The notes: a model not told the origin generated them from the sequence alone. A DNA stretch of 64,000 bases from Acuticoccus yangtzensis (GCF_001927245.1 NZ_MJUX01000002.1:372001-436000); one strand, 5' to 3'; counted from the stretch's first letter, positions 44,692 through 53,631 are shown. Translations and numbers: made by a program.

Positions 44692-44946
44692 TCAGACGAT
44701 GATTCCCTCCGCCACCAGGTCGAGCACCGCCTTGGGGCCACGCGCGGGGCGGGCGGGCGGCGCCTCGCGGCGGACCACTTCGGCGGGTGCGGGCGCGGGT
44801 GCCACTGCCGCCCACCGCACCGGCTCTTTGCGGGCCCCCACCGCGACGGGCTCGAACTCCACGTCGACGATGGTGGTGCGCGCCGGACGCTCGATGGTAC
44901 TCGCATTGTGCGGGTCGCGGGTCAGACTGCTCGTCACGCTGGGCAT
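44692..44946 (-). CDS. Small hypothetical protein, 84 aa
   Basis: Possible small gene: MPSVTSSLTRDPHNASTIERPARTTIVDVEFEPVAVG followed by a Pro/Ala-rich stretch and PKAVLDLVAEGIIV. Start ATG 44946 has GGGGA about 9 bases before. No domain recognised; the frame is open for another 59 codons upstream but with a basic, non-protein-like composition. Upstream of and parallel to the serine hydrolase gene. Confidence 0.4.
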   Translation of the reverse strand: MPSVTSSLTRDPHNASTIERPARTTIVDVEFEPVAVGARKEPVRWAAVAPAPAPAEVVRREAPPARPARGPKAVLDLVAEGIIV

Positions 44947-45395
44947 GTTCTTCGATCCCCATCCCGGTCCGAGGACGCACGCCATCCTGTCCGCACGCCG
45001 CATGGCGCGCCGATGACCCCGCCGCCGCAGCAGCGGGCAGCCCCCGAATTGTGTTGACGTTTCAGCCGCCGGCTTGGCGACCGATGTGTAACCTAAACTG
45101 AGCGACAAGCTGCGCCGATGCAATGGCCGGACGCGCGTTCGGCGCGGGCCGGCCTGTCCGGGTGGGCGTCCGGCCTATCCCAAAGGCGATGAAACGCGCC
45201 GAAACGTGCGGGAAACTGGCCCGAGGCTGACCATTAGGCTATGGTTTTGCGATGACGGATATGCCGCAACCCTGGGGTGTCGGGCGACCGCCGAGGATCG
45301 GTCCGGCATACCTCGGTATCTCTTGCGGCACGCGCGGCAGGCTTCGATGACTGACGCAGCGCAGCCCCGTGAGGCGGGACAGGCGGGAGACGATC
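44947..45395. other. 449-base gap without a clear gene
   Basis: No convincing coding region: an 84-codon frame at 45206-45460 runs into the next gene in another frame and has no recognisable domain. The stretch probably holds the divergent promoters of the small hypothetical gene and the VOC dioxygenase gene, but no clean -35/-10 pair or terminator was found. Confidence 0.4.
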
Positions 45396-46328
45396 ATGAA
45401 TGCGATAGCCGGGCTGCACCACGTGACGGCCATCTGCGGTGCGCCGCAGACCAACCTTGACTTTTATGTGCGTGCGCTGGGCCAGCGGCTTGTCAAGCGC
45501 ACGGTGAATTTCGACGATCCGGGCACCTATCACTTCTACTATGGCGACCATGTGGGGACGCCGGGCACGATCCTGACCTTCTTCCCCTTCGCCAATGCCG
45601 GTGCCGGCCGCCCCGGTCCGGGCATGGCCTGCGCGGTGGCCTACGAGGTGTCGCCGGCCGGGTTCGACGCGGCGGCCGCACGGCTTGCGGCGCACCACGC
45701 CCCGGGCGCCGCCGTGGGGGAACGCTTCGGCCAGCGGGTCCTGTCGCTTGTGGACCCGGACGGGATGACGGTCGAAATCGTCGAAACCGGCGGGGCGGGC
45801 GGGGCGGGTGACGTGCCGCATTTCTTCCACTCGGTGACGCTTTGCCTCGCCGCGCCGGAGCCGACGGCGCGGTTGTTGACCGACGTCTTCGGCTACCGCG
45901 CCGCGGGCGAGGCGACGGAGGCGGACGGCGCGACGCGTCTGCGCTTCGTCAGCGGTGCGGAGGACGCCGAGCACGGCGCGGTGGTCGACCTCGAGGTTCC
46001 AGTGACGCGGCGGTCCGGAGTGTCGGGGGCGGGGACGATCCACCATGTCGCCTTCCGCGCCGGCACCGACGCGGAGCAGGTGGAATGGCAGCAGCGCATC
46101 GCCGCGGCGGGCTTCGACGTGACGCCGGTGATCGACCGGCAATATTTCAACGCGGTCTATTTCCGCGAGCCGGGGGGCGTGTTGTTCGAGATCGCCACCG
46201 ACCCGCCGGGTTTCGCAACCGACGAGCCGGTGGAGACGCTGGGCGAGGCGCTGAAACTTCCCGCGCAGTACGAACCCCATCGCGCGCGCATCGAGGCGGT
46301 TCTGCCGCCGGTGACGGTGCCGGCATGA
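45396..46328 (+). CDS. Ring-cleaving dioxygenase, VOC family (MhqO/LinE-like), 310 aa
   Basis: Two-module extradiol-type VOC protein. Metal ligand candidates are His in IAGLHHVTAI, His in TIHHVAFR and Glu in LFEIATDPPGF, the 2-His-1-Glu set of hydroquinone/catechol dioxygenases such as MhqO and LinE. DFYVRALGQRLVKRTVNFDDPGTYHFYYGD is the family signature. GGGAGA ends 6 bases before ATG 45396. The stop overlaps the next gene (ATGA), a hydrolase like MhqD, so the pair likely handles quinone or hydroquinone compounds. Confidence 0.85.
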   Translation: MNAIAGLHHVTAICGAPQTNLDFYVRALGQRLVKRTVNFDDPGTYHFYYGDHVGTPGTILTFFPFANAGAGRPGPGMACAVAYEVSPAGFDAAAARLAAHHAPGAAVGERFGQRVLSLVDPDGMTVEIVETGGAGGAGDVPHFFHSVTLCLAAPEPTARLLTDVFGYRAAGEATEADGATRLRFVSGAEDAEHGAVVDLEVPVTRRSGVSGAGTIHHVAFRAGTDAEQVEWQQRIAAAGFDVTPVIDRQYFNAVYFREPGGVLFEIATDPPGFATDEPVETLGEALKLPAQYEPHRARIEAVLPPVTVPA

Positions 46329-47005
46329 AGGCGGCGGCGGATCCGCACGCGGCCGGGCGCCTCGCCACCTTCGGCCCGGCGGCGGGGCGGGCGCGGCGCG
46401 CGGTGATCGGCCTCCACGGCCGCGGTGCCGGGGCGGACGACATGGGCGGTCTCGTTACCAGCCTCGGCTTCCCGGACATTGCAGTCTACGCCCCCGAGGC
46501 GGCGGGCCTCTCCTGGTGGCCGACGAGCTTTCTCGCCCCAGCGGATGCCATGGAGCCGTTCGTCCTGTCCGCCCTGGCGGCTGTGGACCGGGCCGTCGAC
46601 GCGGCCACCGAGGACGGCTACGACCGCGCGCAGCTCACCCTGATCGGCTTCAGCCAAGGCGGGTGCCTGGCACTCGAATATACGGCGCGGCGTGGCGCGG
46701 TGGCCTCGGCCGTGTTCGGCCTCTCCGCCGGGCTGATCGGCACCGCCGATGCCGCCGGCCCGCCGGACGACGCGCTCTACGGCCACACGCCCAAGGCGTT
46801 CGACTACGAGGCCGACCTTTCCGGCCTGCCGATGCGCGTCAGCGTGCACGAGCGCGACCCGCACATTCCGCTGGCCCGCTCCCGCGAGAGTGTGCGGGTG
46901 CTGGAGCGGCTCGACGCCGAGGCGACGTTGCATGTCGCCCGCGGCGCCGGGCATGGGCTGACCGAAGCGGATGTGGCCGCCCTGCGCGCCGCCCTCAACG
47001 GCTGA
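46325..47005 (+). CDS. Phospholipase/carboxylesterase-type alpha/beta hydrolase (MhqD-like), 226 aa
   Basis: Alpha/beta hydrolase of the carboxylesterase/thioesterase group: oxyanion region HGRGAGADDM, nucleophile Ser in GFSQGGCLAL, Asp in HERDPHIPL and His in GAGHGLT complete the triad. Coupled to the upstream ring-cleaving dioxygenase by a four-base overlap, as in the B. subtilis mhqNOD set, though no MhqN or MarR-type regulator is present here. Confidence 0.87.
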   Translation: MKAAADPHAAGRLATFGPAAGRARRAVIGLHGRGAGADDMGGLVTSLGFPDIAVYAPEAAGLSWWPTSFLAPADAMEPFVLSALAAVDRAVDAATEDGYDRAQLTLIGFSQGGCLALEYTARRGAVASAVFGLSAGLIGTADAAGPPDDALYGHTPKAFDYEADLSGLPMRVSVHERDPHIPLARSRESVRVLERLDAEATLHVARGAGHGLTEADVAALRAALNG

Positions 47006-47071
47006 CGCACCCGCGTCGCGGCGGGCGGGTTGCGAGGCGAGGGGTGCGGATCCGCCCTCATCCCGGCGCCC

Positions 47072-47962
47072 TCAGTCCGGCGCGCCCGACACGGCGAGTT
47101 CCACGAAACGGCGCACGGCGGGGGCCGTCTCCTCCGTGCGCCATGCGAGAACGAGGTGGATCGAGGAAGCCGGCGCATCGGTGATCGTCAGGCAGCGCAC
47201 CGCGGACGTGCATGCCGCGCGCGCCGCCTCGGGGACGATCGCGACGCCCATCCCGGCACCCACCAGCGCCATGATGGTGTGAAAATGAGGCGGCGCGTGG
47301 GTGAGACGGGGCATGAACCCCGCGGCCTCGCACATCGCGGTGATGCGGGCGTGGGTGAGTTGATCGGCGCAGGACGACTGCACGATGAGGTCCTCCCCCT
47401 CCACCGCCGCGAGGGGGGCCGCGGCCGCCTCCGCCAGCCGATGCCCCGCCGGAACCGCAAGAACGAACGCCTCTCGCGCCAGGAGATGATGGGCGACGCC
47501 CGTCCGATCCAGCGGCGGGCGGGTCACGGCGACGTCGACGCGGCGCTCGATGAGCGCCTGCTGCAGGGCCGCCAACCCCATCTCCTGAAGGTCCAGCACG
47601 ACGCCCGGCCGCTCCGCCCGGAAGCGCTGCAGCAGAGCGGGCAACACCGAAAACGTCGCCGCATGGATGAAGCCGACGCAGACATGCCCCGTCGCCCCGG
47701 CGTGGAGCCGGCGCACCTCGGTGAGGGCCCGCTCCAGCTCGGCGGCGATGCGGTAGGCATGGCGCAAGAAGAGGTCGCCGGCGGGCGTGAGCGCCACCCG
47801 CCGCTGGGTCCGCTCCAGAAGCTGCACCTGCAACCGCTCCTCGAGCTGCATGATCTGCCGGCTGAGGGCGGGTTGGGCGATGTTGAGCTGCTCTGCGGCT
47901 TTGCCGAAATGCAGTGTCTCGGCGACTTGGATGAACGAGAGAATGAGACGGTTCTCGATCAT
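47072..47962 (-). CDS. LysR-type regulator, BenM/CatM-like, 296 aa
   Basis: HTH at residues 4-62 (RLILSFIQVAETLHFGKAAEQLNIAQPALSRQIMQLEERLQVQLLER) and LysR substrate domain over about 90-290 (GHVCVGFIHAATFSVLPALLQRFRAERPGVVLDLQE). N-terminus fits the CbnR/BenM branch that senses aromatic intermediates. Divergent from an acetyl-esterase-like gene; an inverted repeat starts five bases upstream of its start codon. Confidence 0.9.
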   Translation of the reverse strand: MIENRLILSFIQVAETLHFGKAAEQLNIAQPALSRQIMQLEERLQVQLLERTQRRVALTPAGDLFLRHAYRIAAELERALTEVRRLHAGATGHVCVGFIHAATFSVLPALLQRFRAERPGVVLDLQEMGLAALQQALIERRVDVAVTRPPLDRTGVAHHLLAREAFVLAVPAGHRLAEAAAAPLAAVEGEDLIVQSSCADQLTHARITAMCEAAGFMPRLTHAPPHFHTIMALVGAGMGVAIVPEAARAACTSAVRCLTITDAPASSIHLVLAWRTEETAPAVRRFVELAVSGAPD

Positions 47963-47966
47963 ATAA

Positions 47967-47982
47967 ATGTCTTGGGCGACAT
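47967..47982. promoter_or_regulatory. Candidate LysR binding site
   Basis: ATGTC (47967-47971) and GACAT (47978-47982) form an inverted repeat in the 211-base AT-rich gap between the divergent LysR and esterase genes. A second repeat, CCAA-N7-TTGG, lies at 48007-48021. Their location next to the LysR start fits autoregulation plus control of the esterase gene. Confidence 0.4.
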
Positions 47983-48173
47983 AAAATTACCGCAAATAGA
48001 AATAGGCCAATTTGAAGTTGGACCGTACCATTTTTCCGATCGAAAACGATAGCGCGGCGCCGCGCCACGGCCACAGTTCGTTCCATTTGCAGCCGCGGCG
48101 CCACGGCGAAGGTGACGGCACGGGACGGGTGGGCCACAATGAGATATCAAGACGCGACCGCCGAGGAAATTTC

Positions 48174-49142
48174 GTGACGCTGCCAGTCGAGACGCGGGAG
48201 GCCGCCCCCGCCGGGGAGCATGCCCCTGCCCCGCTTCACCCGCAAATGGCCGACGCGCTGGCCCGCAATGCCGCTCTGCAGCCGCCGGGTCAGAGCCGCG
48301 ACAGCTTGCCGGTCGCCGAGATCAGGCGGATCTTCGAGGAGGCGCGCGCGGTCTTCAACCAGCCGCAGGTGCCCGTCCAGTTGGTCGAAGAGCGCACGAT
48401 CCTCACGCGCCACGGCGACATCCGCTGCAAGCTCTATCGGCCGGAGGGCGGCGGGGCGGACCTACCGCTCATCGTCTATGCCCACGGCGGCGGCTGGATG
48501 CTGGGCTCGGTCGACAGCCATGACGGACTGACCCGCCTCCTCTGCCGCGAGAGCGGGGCGGCGGTGCTGTCGGTGGATTATCCGCGCGCCCCCGAAACGC
48601 CGCCTCTGACGATGGTCGAGGTGCTGTGCGACGTGGCGGCGGCGGCCGTGGAGGATGCGCCCGCCGGGATCGTCCTGGCCGGAGATTCGGCAGGTGCGCA
48701 CCTCGCGGTGTTGACCGCGCTGGCGCTGCCGCCGGCGACGCGGTCTTCCCTGAAGGGCGTCATCTCGTTCTACGGCGTCCTCAGCCGGCGGCTGGATCTG
48801 CCGTCCTTCGCCACCTATCGCGACGAGGCCTACGGTCTCAGCACCGAGCGGATGGGTTTTTATTGGGCGCAGCTTCTGACCCATCACGACGGTGATCCGG
48901 ACCGTGTCGATCCGGCGCTGCAGGACCTGTCCGGATTGCCGCCGCTGCTTCTCGTCGCCGCCGAGTGCGATGTTCTGCGCGATACCACCACGCTCTTTGC
49001 CGAGCGAGCGGCGGCGGCGGGCGTACCTGTCACCGCCACGACGAAGACGGGCATGGCGCACGCCTTCCTGGCCTATGGCGGCATCGTCGAGGAAGCCGCC
49101 CGGACCGCCGCGGAGGCCGGGGCCTTCCTGCGGCGGCTTTGA
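48174..49142 (+). CDS. Alpha/beta hydrolase, HSL/acetyl esterase family, 322 aa
   Basis: Hormone-sensitive-lipase-like esterase: AHGGGWMLGSVDSHD is the HGGG oxyanion motif, GDSAGAHLA holds the nucleophile Ser, and the Asp/His members lie in LLLVAAECDVLRD and GMAHAFL. GTG at 48174 is chosen because GAGGAA ends 5 bases before it; the frame is open to 48012 but that stretch has no homology. Cytoplasmic, no signal peptide. Substrate unknown; possibly regulated by the divergent LysR gene. Confidence 0.88.
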   Translation: MTLPVETREAAPAGEHAPAPLHPQMADALARNAALQPPGQSRDSLPVAEIRRIFEEARAVFNQPQVPVQLVEERTILTRHGDIRCKLYRPEGGGADLPLIVYAHGGGWMLGSVDSHDGLTRLLCRESGAAVLSVDYPRAPETPPLTMVEVLCDVAAAAVEDAPAGIVLAGDSAGAHLAVLTALALPPATRSSLKGVISFYGVLSRRLDLPSFATYRDEAYGLSTERMGFYWAQLLTHHDGDPDRVDPALQDLSGLPPLLLVAAECDVLRDTTTLFAERAAAAGVPVTATTKTGMAHAFLAYGGIVEEAARTAAEAGAFLRRL

Positions 49143-49146
49143 GATG

Positions 49147-49168
49147 CGGCCGCCACGTGCGGCGGCCG
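49147..49168 (+). terminator. Hairpin after the esterase gene
   Basis: CGGCCGCC (49147-49154) and GGCGGCCG (49161-49168) form a perfect 8-bp stem with a six-base loop four bases after the esterase stop. It lies between convergent genes, just before the repeat array at 49193. Confidence 0.55.
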
Positions 49169-49192
49169 ACTCTTCAGATCGTACGATCGTCT

Positions 49193-49244
49193 CGGGTCAG
49201 ACGATCTGCCCGGGTCAGACGATCTGCCCGGGTCAGACGATCTG
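49193..49244 (-). repeat. 18-base tandem repeat across the RTX gene stop codon
   Basis: Two exact 18-base units (49193-49210, 49211-49228) and a 16-base third part (49229-49244) of CGGGTCAGACGATCTGCC. Read leftward, each unit repeats the last three codons plus stop of the RTX gene (Q-I-V-stop), so there are three in-frame stops six codons apart. Confidence 0.9.
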
Positions 49245-50543
49245 AATGTCTTCGGCGGTGAGGTTCGGCGCACCGTCGAACGAGGCGATGAACACGGCAG
49301 CCTCCTCGCCGGACCCGTCGACATCGAGATAAAGACGGCCGGCGCCGGTCTGGTAGACGAGCGTCGCCTCGTCCGTCATCCCACCATTCGGGTTGACGTC
49401 GAGGAGGAAGGTCTCCCCGAGGATCACGTCGATCGGGTCGTCGTAGAGATCGGCGTCGACCAGCACCGTGTCGATGCCCTCCTGGAAATCGGAGACCACG
49501 TCCGGTGCGCCGGGGGCGTTCTGCGAGAAGATGAACGTGTCCGCACCGGCCCCGCCGAAGAGGAGGTCGATGCCGGCGCCACCGTCCAGCTCGTCATTGC
49601 CGCTGCCGCCTTCCAGCGTGTCGCGACCCTCGTCGCCGAACAGGAAGTCGCCGGCATTGCCGCCGAAGAGGTGGTCGCGATTGGTGCCGCCGCGCAAGAG
49701 GTCCGAACCCGCCTGGCCGAACAGCTCGTCGCCGCCTTTGCCGCCGAACAGCGTGTCGGATTCGCCGCCGCCCATAAGCGTGTCGGCGCCGCCGTTGCCG
49801 TTCAGCTCGTCGGTGCCGTAGCGGCCGCCCGTCAGCATGTCGTCGCCGCGTCCGCCGAGGATGCTGTCGTCGCCGTTGCCGCCGTCGATCATGTCGTCGC
49901 CGCCGCTGGCGTCGATGGTGTCGTCACCGCCGTTGCCCATGATCGTCTCGTCGGCACCACCGCCGACGACGTCGTCCGCATCGCCGGTGAGGTTCAGCGT
50001 GGTGACGTTCATGAGGGTGTCGTCGTCGCCCACCGTGTCGATCGCGCTGCCGACGATGAGATTGACGATCACGCCGCCGCCGCCGCCGATCGCGTCCTCG
50101 CGGCCGTAGTCGACGAAGGGCGCGTCCAGCGTATCGTCGCCGGCGTGGCCGATGACGGCGATGTCCGGGTCGGTGGTGGTGATGCTGTCGTCCAGAAGGG
50201 AACCGACGATCCCGGCCATGAAGGTGGTGTCGACGAAGTCCGCATCGCCGTGCGTATCGTTGACGATCCCGTTGTCGAGGTCGGCGTTGATATCGCCGTT
50301 GCCGCCTTCCAGGTCGTAGCGCAGGTAACCACGGTTGTTCGTGGTCCACTCGAAGATGTCGTTACCGGCACCGCCGATGGCGATGTTGCCTTCGATGAGC
50401 GTGTCGTCTCCGGCATTGCCCGCCAGATAGTCGTAGCCGCCATTGCCAACGAGAGTGTCGTCTCCAGGGCGTCCAGCGATGATGTCATCCGCGCGTGTGC
50501 CTTCGATCAGCTCGGAGGCGGATGTTCCGATCAATTTCGCCAT
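49233..50543 (-). CDS. RTX calcium-binding repeat protein, 436 aa
   Basis: Contains many GGxGxDxUx nonapeptides (for example GNGGDDTIDASGGDDMIDGGNGDDSILGGRGDD) over about residues 5-60 and 185-335; these fold into a parallel beta-roll with Ca2+. The C-terminal DTFIFSQNAPGAPDVVSDFQEGIDTVLVDADL looks like a serralysin-type M10 C-terminal, type I secretion signal region. No enzyme domain is visible, so it may be a surface or biofilm protein. No type I secretion genes are in the window. GGGAG precedes ATG 50543 by 7 bases. Acidic, less GC-rich surroundings hint at transfer. Confidence 0.88.
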   Translation of the reverse strand: MAKLIGTSASELIEGTRADDIIAGRPGDDTLVGNGGYDYLAGNAGDDTLIEGNIAIGGAGNDIFEWTTNNRGYLRYDLEGGNGDINADLDNGIVNDTHGDADFVDTTFMAGIVGSLLDDSITTTDPDIAVIGHAGDDTLDAPFVDYGREDAIGGGGGVIVNLIVGSAIDTVGDDDTLMNVTTLNLTGDADDVVGGGADETIMGNGGDDTIDASGGDDMIDGGNGDDSILGGRGDDMLTGGRYGTDELNGNGGADTLMGGGESDTLFGGKGGDELFGQAGSDLLRGGTNRDHLFGGNAGDFLFGDEGRDTLEGGSGNDELDGGAGIDLLFGGAGADTFIFSQNAPGAPDVVSDFQEGIDTVLVDADLYDDPIDVILGETFLLDVNPNGGMTDEATLVYQTGAGRLYLDVDGSGEEAAVFIASFDGAPNLTAEDIQIV

Positions 50544-50872
50544 GATTTCACTCCCAACATGTTGAGAGCCGGTAAAATGCGACGCGGAAAGACCCTGTCC
50601 AGGGCTTCGATTCAGAAATATTTTCCATTTAACGTTCGTTGCGATTGTTCAAAATTTATATGCGACGGCCGGCACGAATTGGTTCCATGGACGGCAGAAT
50701 TTCAAACTAGATTGAAGCTTTGCTGCTAAGCCGGTGTCGCAGCGCGCTCCGGCAGTGGCGTCATGGAAGGCGACCACAATCAAGATTTGTGATCCATTTG
50801 ATGAGAAACATTCGTTTGAGCGAACATTAGGGCGCACCTAGGTCTTGGCCAGTCCTCGAACTGGAGACGATC
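50544..50872. other. 329-base AT-richer gap
   Basis: Upstream of the RTX gene and of a small membrane-protein gene. It is clearly richer in A and T than the rest of the window and contains the short hairpin CCCTG-TC-CAGGG near 50595, but no gene with a ribosome binding site. It probably carries both divergent promoters. Confidence 0.45.
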
Positions 50873-51085
50873 ATGACCTCTATCGAAACCACTCCCGCCC
50901 GGCCGCATGCCGAGCGTCATTCCACTGGGCTCCTCGCCCTCGTGGCCGTCGTCCTCGGCCTGATGGCCGTTTCGGTCGGCTTCGGCGAACCGCAGAATCC
51001 GGACCGCGGCAGCCGTCCGGATCAAGAGATCTGGGCCGGCAACAGCGCCCACCTTCCGGAGCTCTACCCGCAGCGTCCCCGCTGA
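50873..51085 (+). CDS. Small single-span membrane protein, 70 aa
   Basis: Short protein with one hydrophobic helix (TGLLALVAVVLGLMAVSVGFG, about residues 18-38) and a polar C-terminal tail rich in Pro, Asn and Asp. GGAG lies 7 bases before ATG 50873. No family recognised. Isolated between the RTX and cyclase genes. Confidence 0.5.
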   Translation: MTSIETTPARPHAERHSTGLLALVAVVLGLMAVSVGFGEPQNPDRGSRPDQEIWAGNSAHLPELYPQRPR

Positions 51086-51226
51086 CGCCGCCGGTGGCTC
51101 CGTGGCCCGGACGGGCACCGCGTCTCAGCCTTACGGCGGACGCGGTGCCCGTTTCGGCAAGCACGGCGCCGCGAATGGTGTTAAACCTCACCGTAAAGCC
51201 GGGTAACACGGCACGGGAGGATGACC

Positions 51227-52267
51227 ATGGACAACCCACGATGGGTGCGGCGGCCTGAGGGCGCCAACTGGGGCGAGTTCAGCCCCGACGATCAGCTCGG
51301 CCGGCTGAACCTCATCACCGCAGAGAAGGTGCTGCAGGGCGTCGCCGAAGTGCGCGAAGGGCGCGTCTTCTCGCTGAGCCTGCCGCTCGATTATCCGGGC
51401 GGGAACGCTCTCAATCCGCGGCGCCATCCGCCGGTGCTGCGTCCCACGCTGCGCGACGGCAATCCGAACTACAACTGCGTGGTGGGCGACAACAGCGACG
51501 TCGTCTGCGACGATCTCGCGATCATTCACCTGCAATATTCCACCCAGTGGGACGCCCTCTGCCACGTCGGCTCGCAGTTCGACGCCGACGGCGACGGCGT
51601 GCCCGAGAAGGTCTACTATAACGGCTTCCGGGGCGGGGAAGACATCGTCGGCCCCGCGGCGCTGGAAGATTGCGGTCCCGGCGGCGGCTCGGCGACGGGC
51701 AGCACATCCGCCGCGAGGAAGCTCGGCATCGAGGGGATGGCCGCGCACGGCGTGCAGGGGCGCGGCGTGATGATCGACCTGCGCGCCCATTTCGGCGACG
51801 CGCGGCGCCTCGTCACCTATGCCGACATCGCCGCGGTGATGGAGGCGGACGCGGTGACCGTTGAGCCGGGCGACATGGTGTGCCTGCACACCGGATTTGC
51901 CCAGCGCGTGCTGGAGATGAAGGGCGCGCCCGACCCGGACCTGCTGCACGACATGTGCGCCGCGCTGGACGGACGGGATCAGGCGCTGCTGGACTGGGTG
52001 TCCGCCAGCGGCCTGTCGGTTCTGATCGCCGACAATTATGCCGTGGAGGGCCTCCCGGCGAACGAGTCGCACCCCGGCTGCGCACGGATGCCGCTGCACG
52101 AGCACTGCCTGTTCAAGAACGGCATTCACCTCGGCGAACTGTGGCATCTGACGCCGCTGGCCGAGTGGCTGCGGGCGGCGGGGCGCTCTCGCTTCCTTCT
52201 CACGGCGCCGCCGCTGCGGCTGCCGGGCGCGGTCGGCAGCCCGGCGAACCCCATCGCCACGGTCTGA
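51227..52267 (+). CDS. Cyclase family protein (kynurenine formamidase-like fold), 346 aa
   Basis: PF04199-type metal hydrolase. The usual HxGTHxD metal motif appears as TQWDALCH (residues 106-113), a variant seen in the longer, cyclase branch; PGDMVCLHTGF and ADNYAVEGLPANESHPGCARMPLHEHCL supply later conserved segments. ATG 51227 is chosen since GGGAGG lies 6 bases before; the ATG at 51221 touches the Shine-Dalgarno. Followed 11 bases later by AtuA-like genes, suggesting a shared pathway for a cyclic ester, amide or isoprenoid acid. Confidence 0.85.
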   Translation: MDNPRWVRRPEGANWGEFSPDDQLGRLNLITAEKVLQGVAEVREGRVFSLSLPLDYPGGNALNPRRHPPVLRPTLRDGNPNYNCVVGDNSDVVCDDLAIIHLQYSTQWDALCHVGSQFDADGDGVPEKVYYNGFRGGEDIVGPAALEDCGPGGGSATGSTSAARKLGIEGMAAHGVQGRGVMIDLRAHFGDARRLVTYADIAAVMEADAVTVEPGDMVCLHTGFAQRVLEMKGAPDPDLLHDMCAALDGRDQALLDWVSASGLSVLIADNYAVEGLPANESHPGCARMPLHEHCLFKNGIHLGELWHLTPLAEWLRAAGRSRFLLTAPPLRLPGAVGSPANPIATV

Positions 52268-52278
52268 CGGGGCGGGCC

Positions 52279-53619
52279 ATGGCCGACAGTCTTCGTATCG
52301 GCGCCGGGGCGGGCTTCTCCGGCGACCGGATCGACCCGGCGGTCGAGCTCGCTGAAAAGGGCGGGCTCGATTACCTGGTGTTCGAGTGTCTGGCGGAGCG
52401 CACCATCGCGCTGGCCCAGGGCGTGCGCCATGCCGACCCCGAGCGCGGCTACGACCCGCTGCTTCACGCCCGCATGCGCGCCGTGCTGCCGGCGTGCGTG
52501 GCGGGCGGGGTGCGCATCGTCACCAACATGGGCGCGGCGAACCCGGTGGCCGCCGCCTCCGCCATCCGCGCGATCGCCCGCGACATAGGCCTGGCGCCGC
52601 GCGTCGCCGCCGTCACCGGCGACGATGTGCTGGAGGCGCTGACGGCGCTGGACCCCGAGCTCGTGGAGCTCGGCGTGCCGCTGTCGGCGCTGGGGGAGCG
52701 GGTGATGTCGGCCAACGCCTATCTCGGCGCGGGGCCCATCGTCGAGGCGCTCGGCATGGGAGCGGACATCGTCGTCACTGGGCGCGCGGCGGACCCGGCG
52801 CTCTTCATGGCCCCGGCGATCCATCATTTCGGCTGGGCGATCGACGATTGGACCCGCCTCGGCCGCGCCACCCTGGCCGGGCACCTCCTGGAATGCGGCG
52901 CGCAGATCACCGGCGGCTACTTCGCCGACCCCGGCCACAAGGACGTGCCGGACCTTGCGCGCATCGGCTTCCCCATCGGCGTGATCGACGCCGACGGGGG
53001 CCTCACCATCGAGAAGGTGGCGGGGTCCGGCGGGCGCATCGACGCGGCGACGGTGACCGAGCAGCTCCTCTACGAGGTGCACGACCCGGCCGCCTACCTG
53101 CAGCCGGACGTGGCGGCCGACTTCTCCGGCGTCACGGTGACGCCGATCGGCCGGGACCGGGTGCGCGTCGAGGGGGCGGACGGACGGCCGAAGAGCGGAC
53201 TTTTGAAGGTGTCGGTCGGCTACCACGACGGCTTCATCGGCGAGGGGCAGATCTCCTATGCCGGGCCGGGCGCGGAGGCGCGCGGCCGTCTGGCGCTGGA
53301 CATCCTGGCCGAGCGCATGGGTGTCGCGGGGATCGACTGCGGCGAGGTGCGCGGCGACATCATCGGCGTCGACAGCGTGTTCGAGGCGGGGCCGCCGCGG
53401 CGCTCGGCGGGCGAGCTTGCGGAGGTGCGCATCCGCTTTGCCGCGCGCACCGGCGACCGGCGCGCGGCCGAGAGGATCGGCGAAGAGGTGGACGCCATGT
53501 ATCTGTGCGGTCCGGCCGGCGGCGGCGGCGTCACCCGCTCGGTGCGCGAGGTGGTGGCGATCGCCTCCGCCTTCATGCCCGAGGACCGGGTGGAGCCGCG
53601 CGTCGCGCTGGTGAATTGA
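52279..53619 (+). CDS. AtuA-family (DUF1446) protein, 446 aa
   Basis: Acyclic terpene utilisation AtuA-like protein: RIGAGAGFSGDRIDPAVELAEKGGLDYLVFECLAERTIALAQ at the N-terminus, VTNMGAANP, TGRAADPALF and GGYFADPGHKDVPDLARIGFPI are family blocks. AtuA is needed for citronellol/geraniol catabolism in pseudomonads but its reaction is not established. At 446 aa this copy lacks the C-terminal domain, which is instead encoded by the next gene. ATG 52279. Confidence 0.87.
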   Translation: MADSLRIGAGAGFSGDRIDPAVELAEKGGLDYLVFECLAERTIALAQGVRHADPERGYDPLLHARMRAVLPACVAGGVRIVTNMGAANPVAAASAIRAIARDIGLAPRVAAVTGDDVLEALTALDPELVELGVPLSALGERVMSANAYLGAGPIVEALGMGADIVVTGRAADPALFMAPAIHHFGWAIDDWTRLGRATLAGHLLECGAQITGGYFADPGHKDVPDLARIGFPIGVIDADGGLTIEKVAGSGGRIDAATVTEQLLYEVHDPAAYLQPDVAADFSGVTVTPIGRDRVRVEGADGRPKSGLLKVSVGYHDGFIGEGQISYAGPGAEARGRLALDILAERMGVAGIDCGEVRGDIIGVDSVFEAGPPRRSAGELAEVRIRFAARTGDRRAAERIGEEVDAMYLCGPAGGGGVTRSVREVVAIASAFMPEDRVEPRVALVN

Positions 53620-53631
53620 GAGGGCGGACGG

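Noticed and set aside
45206-45460. Possible 84-aa gene before the ring-cleaving dioxygenase
   Set aside because: Overlaps the dioxygenase start in another frame and has no recognisable domain or ribosome binding site.
49233-50543. Regular GGxGxD-coding repeats considered as a CRISPR-like array
   Set aside because: The periodicity is 27 bases within an intact reading frame of RTX nonapeptides, with no spacer structure or cas genes.
50649-50837. Possible 62-aa leftward gene in the AT-richer gap
   Set aside because: Starts without a Shine-Dalgarno and lies in the likely promoter region of the RTX gene.
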